In this document: piece by piece, positions 36,254 to 47,030 of the stretch
How the letters are laid out: the number at the start of each line of letters is the position of its first letter
Numbering within the stretch: position 1 is the stretch's first letter
Source of the DNA: Piscicola geometra
Lineage: Eukaryota > Annelida > Clitellata > Hirudinida > Piscicolidae
Reading direction: 5' to 3'
DNA length: 64,000 nucleotides
Assembly: GCA_943735955.1 (NCBI GenBank)
Contig: OX030957.1
Location: 9,143,844-9,207,843, forward strand
Made by a program: the position numbers and the translations under genes
Notes under the pieces: model-generated
Databases searched by the model: none
What the model was told of the DNA's origin: nothing
What the model saw: the letters and a program-made list of their open reading frames with translations, nothing else

Positions 36254-38812
36254 CAGTGTTGTTTTCGTTTCATAAAATAATTAAAGTTTTTATTTCAGTT
36301 TCGTTTTGAAAATAATTAAAGTTTTTATTTTCGTTTCAGTTTTGAAAATAATTCTAGTTTTCATTTTCATTTTAGTTTTACAAATATATTAATTTACAAC
36401 TTTAAACACCATTTTTTATATATCTAAAAAAATTAATTGATCATAAAATGAAACGGTAAAATTAAACAATACATTAACAACAAATCAGTTTTAAAAAAAC
36501 TAACAGTCAATTGAAATATTATAAGAATTGATTACGTAAATTATTGAGTAATAACAAATTTGAAATATAACAAACAATTTAATATTAAAATAAGTGATAA
36601 TTTAATTAACAAGGCGAAGCGGTAATAAAATAACGTTTTATAAATGGCGCTACTTTCATAAAGCCCAAAGATAATGTTTTTAATAATACAATACAATACA
36701 AAACAACTCGAGTGTTATTAACGTGGCGTAAACCCGGACGGGCTTTAAGACCACTTGGTTATGGAAAATTGGATAATAATATTAATAATGATAGATGAAT
36801 AAATGGTAAGTAAAGGTAAATTTAATTATTGAAATTAAACAATATAATCATTTCTATATTTCTTCATATATACATACATACATATATATACACATGCATA
36901 TTTTTTTATTTTTTTTATTTTTATTTTTTTTAATGGACAAAATAATAATGAAAAGGTTGAAACTGAAATAATTAGAACAATAAATTTAAGATAAAAGTAT
37001 ATACCTAAATTATATTATTATTATGATTTATTTTACAATTATTATTGACCAAAATGTATAAATAAAAATAATAATAATAAATAAGGATGAAATTGGGAAG
37101 CAATAAATTAATTAATGGAAAATGAGCAGTAAAGTTATAGTTATCGGTCGAACAAGTACGTTTTCAGGGAACGGCTGAATGTCGCGGTCGAGGTCGGGGA
37201 TTTGAGTCTATTGGGAAGACTTTTCCAAAGAGTCAGCGCTGCGACATAAAAGCTTCTTGCACCTGCATACTTGAGTTTGTAGCTCTGTGGAACTACATCT
37301 CTTGACCTGGAAGACCTGAGTCTTTCCCTCTGGAGAAGACTTGCTTTCATGACAATACTACTCGAAAAATAATCTGGGCACTCCTTAGACAGACACTTGT
37401 GCATTAACAAGATGTTTTTGTATTCAATTCTATTTTCAACACGAAGCCAGTGAAGCTCTTTGAGAACAGGGCTGATGTGATCATACTTTCTAGCACCTGT
37501 TATGAGCCTAGCTGTAATGTTGATTACAGACTGAATTTTCTGCAGCTGCGTCATTAGCAACCCAGTAAGAATGATATTGCCATAGTCAATTCGACTGAGA
37601 ACCAAAGCAGAAGCCAATGTTCTCAGTGAGTCCCTGGTCAATAACCATCTTATGGATCGTATTTGGCGTAAAGAAGCAAAGCAGATTTGAGTCATCTTGT
37701 TGATGTGTGTCGTCATGGTGAGGTCTTTGTCGAGATAAACTCCTAGGTTTCTGACACTTTCAGAAGGAATTATCTCGTTTTGACAAATGCGAACTAGATC
37801 TTTGGGAGTGTGAATAGAGTTTCGACGGGATGAGAGCCAGATAACTTCAATTTTGATTGAGTTAAGTTTCAGTTGATTGGCACCCATCCAAGCAGCAATT
37901 TCATCAATGCATCATGACACCCTTTCTTGCAGTTCAGCCTGATGACCTTTAATGCAATGACCGTAAATCTGCGTGTCATCAGCATACGGATGAAAAGCAA
38001 TCTCATGTCTAGCTGCTATTCTTTCCAAATCTCCAGTGTACAACGAGAACAGTAAAGGACCAAGGATTGAACCTTGGGGGACTCCTACAGCGGAAACCGA
38101 CATTGTCGATTTTGTCCCACTACAGCGGATGTCAAAACATTTGTCATTTAAGTAGTCCCACAAACCATTCTAACGCAGAGTCAGAGAAACCATAAAAGAT
38201 GTTCAGTCTATGGAGCAGTGTTGCGTGATCTACCAGATCGAAAGCTGCCGATAGATCAAGTAACACTAACAATGTGAGCTTACCGTCATCTGCTGCCCTG
38301 AAGATGTCTGAAAATACTTTGGTTATGGCAGTTTCTGTCGAATGATGACGACGGTAGGCTGACTGCAAAGTAGGGAAAAGATGAAATTCTGCGATGTAGA
38401 ACTAATCTTTCCATGAGTTTGGACAACACCCTCAAGTTTGAAATAGGCCTGTACGACGAAGTTTCAGTGAGTTTAAGACTCAGCTTCTTAAGCAGTGGCG
38501 TGATGTAGGCCGACTTGAAAGACTTCGGAACCCTGCCTGCCGAAAAAAGACCTGTTGAATAAGCTTACTAAAAAAGGAGCAATTATTCCAGATATCTCTT
38601 TCAACAGCCATGTAGGTACCGGGTCATTCGAGCACTGCTTATTCGGAAATAATAAAGACATATATTTTTTGTTTAAGTTTATCATATGCATATTATGGCA
38701 TATCATTTTCGTTTTCGTTTTGGAAATAAATTTAGTTTTTATTTTCGTTTTCGTGGAACGATTATTAGGAATTGTCGTTTTCGTTTTTGTTTTCGTTACG
38801 AAAATAACACTG
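36254..38812. mobile_element. hAT-like MITE, CAGTGTTATTTTCG family, copy B, interrupted
   Basis: Left part about 36254-36680 and right part about 38657-38812 match the two halves of copy A at 23443-24096. The break falls between 'caaagataatgttt' and 'agacatatatttt', which are nearly adjacent in copy A. Outer flanks TTAATTAC and TTCATTAG agree at 6 of 8 positions, suggesting an old insertion. Confidence 0.75.
36685..38656 (-). mobile_element. CR1/L2-like LINE nested in a MITE
   Basis: Minus-strand RT pieces: LTLLVLLDLSAAFDLVDHAT (38144-38368), GVPQGSILGPLLFSLYTGDL and the catalytic PYADDTQIYGH (37912-38163), and a 248-residue C-terminal ORF (37141-37887) with LASALVLSRIDYGNIILTGL and a final SLKTYLFDR. 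An upstream piece at 38488-38650 has NDPVPTWLLKEIS. At least two frame breaks make it defective. The 3' end (about 36685-36760) carries the tail GCCCGTCCGGGTTTACGCCAC followed on the sense strand by TTGTATTGTATTGTATTATT. Confidence 0.88.
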
Positions 38813-38960
38813 TTCATTAGAACAGTTGATTTAAGTTAAATCAACTGTTGTAATGAATAAGTTTGAAAAACTTAAAACCGTCTTTTTTTCGATAAATTCT
38901 TTTATTGAAAAATAATATGTGAGAGGTTTTGTAACGCTCTGCGATTTTGTTATGTTATGC

Positions 38961-39299
38961 ATGCCTGATCATAATCAACTACAGTCTAAATTCTCTTTTT
39001 ATAGAGTAGGAAAATCAATTGCTCGAATACTCAAAGTTTGTAATAAAAACACCAGTCTAGATGTTGAAGAAAATGCTTATGATTCTGACCTTTATCTAAC
39101 AGATCTTTCACAGCTCTTACACACTTCAAACTGTTTTTCTCCCGAATCTAATTCTTTCAATAAAACTGCAATCATTTTTTATCTTTTAAAACCTACGTAC
39201 TCAAATAAAAATTCTCTTCAAAATAGAAAACTTGAAAACTGTATTTTTTTACCCATTTTAGAAAACGAAATATTAGTTTCTTACAAAATCTTATTTTAA
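38961..39299 (+). CDS. Hypothetical ORF, unsupported
   Basis: From ATG at 38961 this frame gives 112 residues (MPDHNQLQSKFSFYRVGKSI... ending EILVSYKILF). The mix of charged and hydrophobic residues is more protein-like than other AT-rich ORFs here, but I recognise no domain and see no promoter or splice evidence. It could be a transposon fragment. Confidence 0.2.
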   Translation: MPDHNQLQSKFSFYRVGKSIARILKVCNKNTSLDVEENAYDSDLYLTDLSQLLHTSNCFSPESNSFNKTAIIFYLLKPTYSNKNSLQNRKLENCIFLPILENEILVSYKILF

Positions 39300-39758
39300 G
39301 CACATCTATATTATAGAAAAACTGCGCAACATTTAAGCGCGTAAAAATAATTCTTTGAAATTTTATTAGAAAGTTTCTAGAATTTGTGCCGTTCTCAAAC
39401 GGGCCGCATTCTTAAATGGGACTGAACATATTAACTATAAAAAACCCTTATTAGCAAAACGATGGTTCGAAAAAGGATTCTATAAATTCACTTGAGTTTT
39501 TAATGAATTATGTTTTTTTTTTAAAATTTATTTTTCGCTTTTTTTGAAAGTAATTACAAATCTTAAGAAAAAGAATAGAAAAAATATATTTTGAACCCAT
39601 CCACGAACATAATAACCGACCCTTATCTGAGATGCACTGGCATATGCGAGCATTCTCACATGTAAACACTCATACAAAAATATAAAATAGGTTCGAAATG
39701 TATAAAGAGAAGACCTCTATGAAAATATATAGCCTTGTATCCGAACACAAAACATCTT

Positions 39759-39826
39759 TATATAGGGTCTAGAACAGGAGAATTGCTGAGTTGTTAGAAC
39801 TGGAGCTGAACGTAAACTAGACGCCT
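39759..39826 (+). promoter_or_regulatory. Putative TATA box and 5' UTR exon of the PDZ gene
   Basis: TATATAG at 39759-39765 is followed by about 60 bases and a strong donor CGCCT|GTAAGT at 39826/39827. An acceptor-like CTGAAG lies just before the ATG at 40150. This fits a non-coding first exon for the PDZ gene. Confidence 0.45.
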
Positions 39827-40149
39827 GTAAGTGTTTTTTGTGTGTGCAATTTTGCCTAAGCATCTGGCTTCATGTTACAATACTTCTAATTAGAAAAATA
39901 TATTTTTGGTTTGCTTTTGCAAATTCATTCAATTAAATATTAGTTCAATAATTGAAATTATTGTGCGCTGATCAACGCTATCAATTAAAGTTTTAAAACT
40001 AAAATTGCTCAATGCATTTTACAATCTATCAATTAAAAATAATATTTTAAATATAAACTCAAAAAAATACTCACTCAAAATCCATTTATTGCTTACATAA
40101 AATCTTACATGCCTAGCATCATTTTGGCTGCAACTGAAGAGCACTCATA

Positions 40150-43100
40150 ATGGGCGAAGAAGTGGACATTTTCATGGCTCAGATGGTGAGAAAGCGAACG
40201 GACCAGCCCTGGGGATTCCGCATCGAAGGAGGCTACGACACACAAGTTCCTCTCAGGATCGCTTTGGTAGATGCTCGGATGGAATCTATCGCTATGGTTC
40301 AACAATAAGCTATTGGGTTTGGTGGAATCTATCGCTATGGTTCAAAAATAAGCTATTGGGTTTGGTGGAATCTATCGCTATGGTTCAACAATAAACTATT
40401 GGGTTTGGTGGAATCTATTTGGAATGCACGGTAGAAAATCATATTCGTTATGAGGGTGTAATTGACGAAGCTAATATATCGATTGCAATGCAGGTATCGC
40501 CCCACTCTCCATGCGCCCTCATTGGTCTGCAGCCTGGCGACCGCATCACGAAGATCTTCAACCGCCAGACGAAGTTCCTCAGTCACAAACAGGCCACTGA
40601 GATCATCAGCAAAGTCACCGGCAACGAGCTCTCCCTCACCGTTGAGAGGTTTGTGTATTCATGAACGGGTAGTTAAGCGTGTATCGACTCGTTTCGACCA
40701 ACGATTGGTCCTAGGTTCGAGTGCAACCGATGCGCTAGTAGTGAGCGCTTCAGTTGCTTACCCGGGAGCTATATAAAAACGATGATTTAGATTTTAAAAA
40801 AATAGAGTCATCCATTAGGTTTTTTTACCAGTCAAAAACGGACTTCAATTTCAACTTAAACTCACCAACAGAACTGTTTCTCTTTCGGGAAACCACCAAC
40901 AAACCTATCCTGACCCACCTCTTCCCCATGCCATGCAACAACATGACCATGAGGACAATGGCCTGTCTTCCCCTCAAGCCCACCCCCACCATCAAATACA
41001 ACAAACTCAACCCACTCACCACTCATCTCCTTTCACGTACTCACCTCTGCAACAACACCAGCACGCTCCTATTCCTTCGTACCGAACTACGCAAGATTTT
41101 CACTTCCTCCCGCAGGTTTTTGATGTGCATTTAATGAATACTCTAGTCAGGAAAAATAAGTGTGAATAGAAAATGATTAAAAAGTTTCACTTATGGGTGG
41201 ATGAATGAATTTAAATGGAACAAATCGCTCCCTACAGTCATTCAAGCAGACAGCCACAATACAGCTCTCCTCTCACAACTCACCACGACAATCTCCCCAC
41301 CAGCCATCACCACGCTATCAATCTCCACGCTCTCCACAAAACTACCAGCATCAGCCACCTGACCACCTTCCCCAGCAATACTTCAAAGCTCAACGACCAG
41401 TCCCCACCCGCTATAACAAGTTCACTGAAGAAGAGGAAGATGGTGAAGATGGTTCTAAATCCCCCCCACCCCAGTCGCAAACCTTCCGAAGGCTGCAGAG
41501 CTACATGGAAAATAATGGTCTGTTGTTTTGACGCTGCAATTGAAGTCATCATAATCAAGTCATCATAATCAAGTCATCATAATCAAGTCATCATAATCAA
41601 GTCATCATAATCAAGTCATCATAATCAAGTCATCATAATCAAGTCATCATAATCAAGTCATCATAATCAAGTCATCATAATCAAGTCATCATAATCAAGT
41701 TATCATAATCAAATCATCATAATCAAGTCATCATAATCATGTCATCATAATCAAGTCATCATAATCAAGTCATCATAATCAAGTCATCATAATCGAGTCA
41801 TCATAATCAAGTCATCATAATCAAGTCATCATAATCAAGTCATCATAATCAAGTCATCATAATCAAGTCATCATAATCAAGTCATCACAATCAAGTCATC
41901 ATAATCAAGTCATCATAATCAAATCATCATAATTAAGTCATCATAATCAAGTCATCATAATCAAGTCATCATAATCAAATCATCATAATCAAGTCATCAT
42001 AATCAAGTCATCATAATCAAGTCATCATAATCAAGTCATCATAATCAAGTCATCATAATCGAGTCATCATAATCAAGTCATCATAATCAAGTCATCATAA
42101 TCAAGTCATCATAATCAAGTCATCATAATCAAGTCATCATAATCAAGTCATCACAATCAAATCATCATAATCAAGTCATCATAATCAAGTCATCATAATC
42201 AAATCATCATAATCAAGTCATCATAATCAAGTCATCATAATCAAGTCATCATAATCAAGTCATCATAATCAAGTCATCATAATCAAGTCATCATAATCAA
42301 GTCATCATAATCAAGTCATCATAATCAAGTCATCATAATCAAGTCATCATAAACAAGTCATCACAATCAAGTCATCATAATCAAGTCATCATAATCAAGT
42401 CATCATAATCAAATCATCATAATCAAGTCATCATAATCAAGTCATCATAATCAAGTCATCATAATCAAATCATCATAATCAAGTCATCATAATCAAGTCA
42501 TCATAATCAAGTCATCATAATCAAGTCATCATAATCAAGTCATCATAATCAAGTCATCATAATCAAGTCATCATAATCAAGTCATCATAATCAAGTCATC
42601 ATAATCAAGTCATCATAATCAAGTCATCATAATCAAGTCATCATAATCAAGTCATCATAATCAAGTCATCATAATCAAGTTATCATAATCAAATCTTCTT
42701 TTAATCCGCAATAAAACATCTTAGATTTTGATAACCTTTTATTACATAATATAAATTATATTTAGTAGCCTCAATAACACGAAGGTCTTTTCATTCAATA
42801 GGTTTATGTCCATCTGCCTTAGTGTTTTTGGTTTACACTTCATAGGTTTCAAAGGTCCCTCTGAGACCGGCTTTAAAAAATTCATCAAACCACACCACAC
42901 TCCTTCACCATTTCACCATTAAACCACCACCAAACAATGTTAAATTATCTGGACTTGAAGCTCGTTTGGGTTCACGCCACGTGGCCACGTTAATAATATT
43001 CGTCGTTGTTTCGAAAATACAATACAACTTTCAACTAGAGTATTGCATTTTATTGTATTGTATCTGACCACCAAGCCCTACCAAACCTCCTCACACCTTC

Positions 43101-43505
43101 ACCATAATACCAAACCACCATAGTACCAGTTTCTGGTCCCCGAGGACTGCCCCCACCAAGGTCTATCAGCAACGAACAAATGAGAAGTTAGCTTCTTTTT
43201 TGATTCGGAGTATTCGTATCCATTCATGAAACTAGAATGGTTGAATAAAAATGTGAAATGTTAACTATCTAAGTATTTCATCTTTTAAGACTTAAATTAT
43301 TTCAAATACTGAATTGGCAATACATTATTGAGTTATTTAACAAAATAAAAACTATTCTTATCGACACAACGCTTTTTCAGACCACAACCGGATGAAGGTG
43401 GTGATGCCTCAACGCTACAACAACCCCATGGGCATGTACTCCACGGAGAATGTTCTAGACACCTTCTCATCGCAAGTCGGTTCTATGCTAAGCCAAGAAG
43501 AATGA
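40150..43505 (+). CDS. PDZ and ZM-motif protein (Zasp/PDLIM/ALP-enigma type), no LIM domain
   Basis: Five exons: 40150-40266, 40494-40648, 40832-41115, 41238-41517, 43381-43505; about 320 residues. Residues 8-91 form a PDZ domain. The carboxylate-binding loop is PWGFRIEGG, as in Zasp/PDLIM proteins (PWGFRLxGG), followed by VPLRIALVSPHSPC, LQPGDRI and QATEIISKVTGNELSLTVER. Next comes a His/Gln/Pro-rich linker, then SQTFRRLQSYMENN and the ZM motif QRYNNPMGMYSTENVLDTF near the C-terminus. Family members bind alpha-actinin through PDZ and ZM at Z-discs and actin anchor sites. The stop 19 codons after the ZM core means no LIM domains, as in short Zasp isoforms. Frames join at exons 1/2, 3/4 and 4/5. 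Exon 2 to 3 is out of phase, so a microexon or small error is likely in 40649-40831. Confidence 0.82.
40666..40780 (+). mobile_element. tRNA-headed SINE fragment
   Basis: Head AACGGGTAGTTAAGCGTGTA and B box GGTTCGAGTGCAACC, then GTGAGCGCTTCAGTTGC, ending GAGCTATATAAAAACGATG. Related to the copies at 13842 and 49610-49720. It sits in intron 2 of the PDZ gene. Confidence 0.65.
41540..42695 (+). repeat. 14-bp minisatellite, about 80 copies
   Basis: Tandem AAGTCATCATAATC units run for about 1.15 kb with few variants (AAATCATC, ATCACAATC, GAGTCATC). It begins 22 bases past the end of exon 4 of the PDZ gene and fills most of the last intron. Units directly abut, so there are no spacers. Confidence 0.97.
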
Positions 43506-45036
43506 AAAGAGTTTGAAAAAGATTAAATGAGGGGATTTTTTATGTGGTTAGGAAGATGTGTTTCGTTTAGAGGTTTATGCTATTCAGAAATCTTTGCGGA
43601 GAGTTGGTGAAGTGGTTTTAGACATTTGACATCCTGAAAGCTTGAAATGATACTTTTTTAATTTTCGAGTTGTAAGTTTTTTGCAATCGAACATAGTTTT
43701 TAAATCTACAACGTTGATGCTTTAGAATCTAGATGATCTCTTGAATGGCTTTATGAAACGATTTTAAGCTTGATCGTTTTAAAAAAACCCGTTACTCCCC
43801 AAAAAAAACTCATCGATTTTCGAATAATTGCGAAACTCCTACCCCACTGGTTGCGCCACTGGCTGCAGCCATACTTTTAAACACTCGTTAACTTGATGTT
43901 ACATTTGCAAAAACAATTAAAAGCTTTAAGCTTTGGAGTTTCATTCTCATTACTCACTTCTTTCAAATCTTCAACAAAGCTTAATGTGTTTGATTTTTTT
44001 TCCAAATGATCTATTTACTTTTTCAAATCCATCTTCAAGGTATTTTTTATCAATCCTGTTTATAATTCAATTTCAAGAATTTTCCAGTTGCTTACATTAC
44101 ATTACATTCAGAAAACTGAAATGTGTTTTATCTAAAAATGAAACCACTAAAACTAGGAAACATTATAACGCGTATAGCTAGCAACCACCACGGATTTTTT
44201 AAAATTGTCAATTAAAAAAAATTAATATAAATTTAGTAGATTTTGATTTGCAGAATGTAAATCTGTTTTTATATTTTAAATATTCCAATCGGTTCAAAAG
44301 TTATTCAGCTTTAAACTTGAATATTTTGGAATGGCCGCAGCAGACCAAGAGGGCCGCAGGGAATCAAATGAGCTGCGACATAAAAGATAAATCCTTCCAT
44401 AGCAGCAGCAGTACCAGCGTTGGCAATGACTTCTTCTTCACCCTCTTTCGCAGACTCGGCACCATTGGCAAGACAGAAAGTTGAGAAGAATGATGATTGT
44501 GTTTTTGTGGTTTTGAGGATAATGTGGTGATGATTGTGCTGTGGTATGAGTGTTGGCTCTGTGGTGATGATTGAGTTTTTTTATTGGTGGTGATAGTGAT
44601 TTTTTGGCGGTGATTGTCATGGTGGTGTGGGTGAGGTTGGATTGTTGAGGTTGATTGTTTGTTTTTTATATATTTAAATTGATATATATATATATACATA
44701 TATTGGTAGTGGTCTAAAAACCGTTTTATTTAACAAATTTATTCTAAAAGCGCTTTTGTTCACTTAGTAAAGGGCGCTATACAAATCATAAGGGATTGAT
44801 TGATTGATTGAATAAATTGAACTTTTAGGAGAATTACGTACAGTCTGTTAAGCCTGAATAAATATAGACTCGAAAACAAAGACATAAGCATAAGCATAGA
44901 AAAAGTAGCATAGACGACAAACAAAATATTAATAAAATATATGGACTAAAGTTAACTTAATCCTTAATGTCCTTTTACTCTGCAGATGAAGGACAGACTG
45001 TCTTCAGAATGACTCTTCTACACATGGCTCAAACCA
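43506..45036. other. Region downstream of the PDZ gene with a possible extra exon
   Basis: Mostly 3' UTR-like and repeat-derived. A plus-strand reading of about 44336-44484 after a GCCGCAG acceptor gives QTKRAAGNQMSCDIKDKSFH and ends RRLGTIGKTES; it could be an alternative last exon or another gene's end. 44170-44330 is an inverted copy of 31540-31700. Near 44750-44810 the phrase 'agggcgctatacaaatc' and GATT repeats look like a SINE/LINE tail. Confidence 0.35.
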
Positions 45037-45890
45037 GTGTTATTTTCGTTTCTTAAAATAATTATAGTTTTTATTTCAGTTTTGTTTTGGAATTAATTAT
45101 AGTTTTTATTTTCGTTTTCGTTTTGAAAATAATCAAAGTTTTTATTTTCGTTTTCGTTTTGAAAATAATTAAAGTTTTTATTTTCGTTTCAGTTTTGAAA
45201 ACAATTAAAGTTTTTATTTTCATCTTAGTTTTGAAAATATATTAATTTAAAACTTTGAACATTATTTTTTCATATCTAAAGAAATTAATTGATCATAAAA
45301 TGAAACAGTAAAATAAAACTGTATATTAACAACAAGTGAGTTTAAAAAATTAACAGTCAATTGAAATATAACAAATTTGAAATATAATAACAAATGTACA
45401 AATAAAATGAGTGATAATTTAATTGACAAAGCGAAACGCTAATAAAACAACGCTTTATAAATGGCGCTACTTTCATAAAGCCCAAAGATAATGTTTATAA
45501 CATAGAAATATAATTTTTTAGATAAATTATTCATTTGCATATTATAGCATATCATTAAAAATTTATTTACTTTTAGTTTTTAAAATAATTATAGTCTATA
45601 ATTATTTTCGTTTCTTAAAATATTTATAGTTTTTATTTCAGTTTTGTTTTGGAATTAATTATAGTTTTTGTTTTCGTTTTCGTTTTGAAAATAATCAAAG
45701 TTTTTATTTTTGTTTTCGTTTTGAAAATAATTAAAGTTTTTATTTTCGTTTCAGTTTTGAAAATAATTAAAGTTTTTATTTTCATTTTAGTTTTGAAAAT
45801 ATATTAATTTAAAACTAATTATAGTCTATAATTATTTTAGTTTTTAAAAACTATATGCTATAATATGCAAATGAATAATTTATCTATAAT
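45037..45890. repeat. CAGTGTTATTTTCG-family MITE, copy C, internally duplicated
   Basis: Starts CAGTGTTATTTTCGTTTC like copies A and B. The segment 45056-45240 is repeated at about 45600-45815. I could not find the right terminus, so the copy is rearranged or truncated. Confidence 0.65.
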
Positions 45891-45895
45891 TAATT

Positions 45896-46030
45896 AGATG
45901 TGAAGAGTGGTTAAATAAGAATTTGTTAATATTTTTTGAAATATTTATAATTCTATAGGCTATAAAAGTATAAATATTTCACAAATTTCTAAAATAATAA
46001 CAAATCCTTGTTTAACCACTCTTCACATCT
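45896..46030. mobile_element. Short palindromic MITE
   Basis: A 135-bp element whose ends are exact inverted repeats: AGATGTGAAGAGTGGTTAAA on the left, TTTAACCACTCTTCACATCT on the right. It can fold into a near-complete hairpin. The border suggests a TA duplication. Confidence 0.75.
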
Positions 46031-46261
46031 AATCTCACCCACATCATCATTATCATCGTGGTAGTTGCTACGTATAGCTATACGGTAACAAAATTATATT
46101 ACTTTCGCTCATCTTATCATTCAAGTTTTTTTTTACCAGGCATGAGAATCTAGGATTGGTGTATCCGATTCTTGCACAAAACTTTCATTGAAGAAAATAG
46201 AAAGAATAGAAGTGATTCCAGTATAGTTTAAGGCACAAGTTTTCAGACTTCTTCAATTTCG

Positions 46262-46295
46262 CATTCAGTGGCTTCGTTCTTCTAGTCGCCGCTGG
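46262..46295 (+). promoter_or_regulatory. Possible 5' UTR exon of the cyclin gene
   Basis: Moderately GC-rich sequence ending TCGCCGCTG|GTAAGA, a strong donor, about 740 bases before the cyclin ATG. It has no ATG. Assignment rests only on position. Confidence 0.3.
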
Positions 46296-46509
46296 TAAGA
46301 GAAGCTTCCAACCTGGATTTCAATAATGGATTAGTTACTTTTAATAAAAACACCATTTCGCTTGAAAGTGCCATAGCTTGACGATTAAATTGAAATCAAT
46401 ATATATCAATATGAGCGCTCTTGAATTTGAGGAAAAAGCGCTATTTTACTTATTTATTATTTCATCAAAAATTCTATCGATTTCAATGTGATTCACTGTG
46501 TTCAATCAT

Positions 46510-46682
46510 TCAAGAGGATGTTGGATTAGGGCAAGGGTTAGGGCTGATGAAAGACTTGAGTCTCATACGTTGACCATGAGCTTTGAACGTTTTACAAAAC
46601 TTTTTCTCTGTCGATACACCAGGACCATCAAAATGATTTTCCTCGGGTATAGCATGCTTCATTGAAACCTTTTCAGTACCAG
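46510..46682 (-). CDS. Possible terminal exon, unknown protein
   Basis: After a TTTTACAG acceptor the minus strand reads AGTEKVSMKHAIPEENHFDG and ends KSFISPNPCPNPTSS at a TGA. Composition looks coding, but no upstream exon was found and it lies in the presumed first intron of the cyclin gene on the other strand. It could be a pseudogene. Confidence 0.3.
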
Positions 46683-47030
46683 CTGTAAAAGAACTTTTTG
46701 TCAAAAACGTTTTTTACTCATTTAGTTAATTATTTTATTTTCATCAAATAAACAAATATATATATAAAGAGTGTAATAATTGTTTGAAAAATAAAAATTA
46801 AATAATTAAAAAAATATATTTTGTGTTTAAATGCCTGTGTTTGGTTCTTTGTTCGCAACTAAATTTAAAACTTCCAGTGTTTAATGGTGACAGTACTAAA
46901 GCTTGTCATAGCAGTTATGATTATCTGAGAGACATTGGCAATTATTTGATAGAAATTTTCTTTCATACTTTATCCTGTCTACACTTTACTAAAGCTAAAT
47001 CTCAAGTAGTAATACCCAAACATTGTCGAA

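Noticed and set aside
41540..42695. CRISPR-like array
   Set aside because: The 14-bp units abut with no unique spacers and the DNA is eukaryotic; it is a minisatellite.
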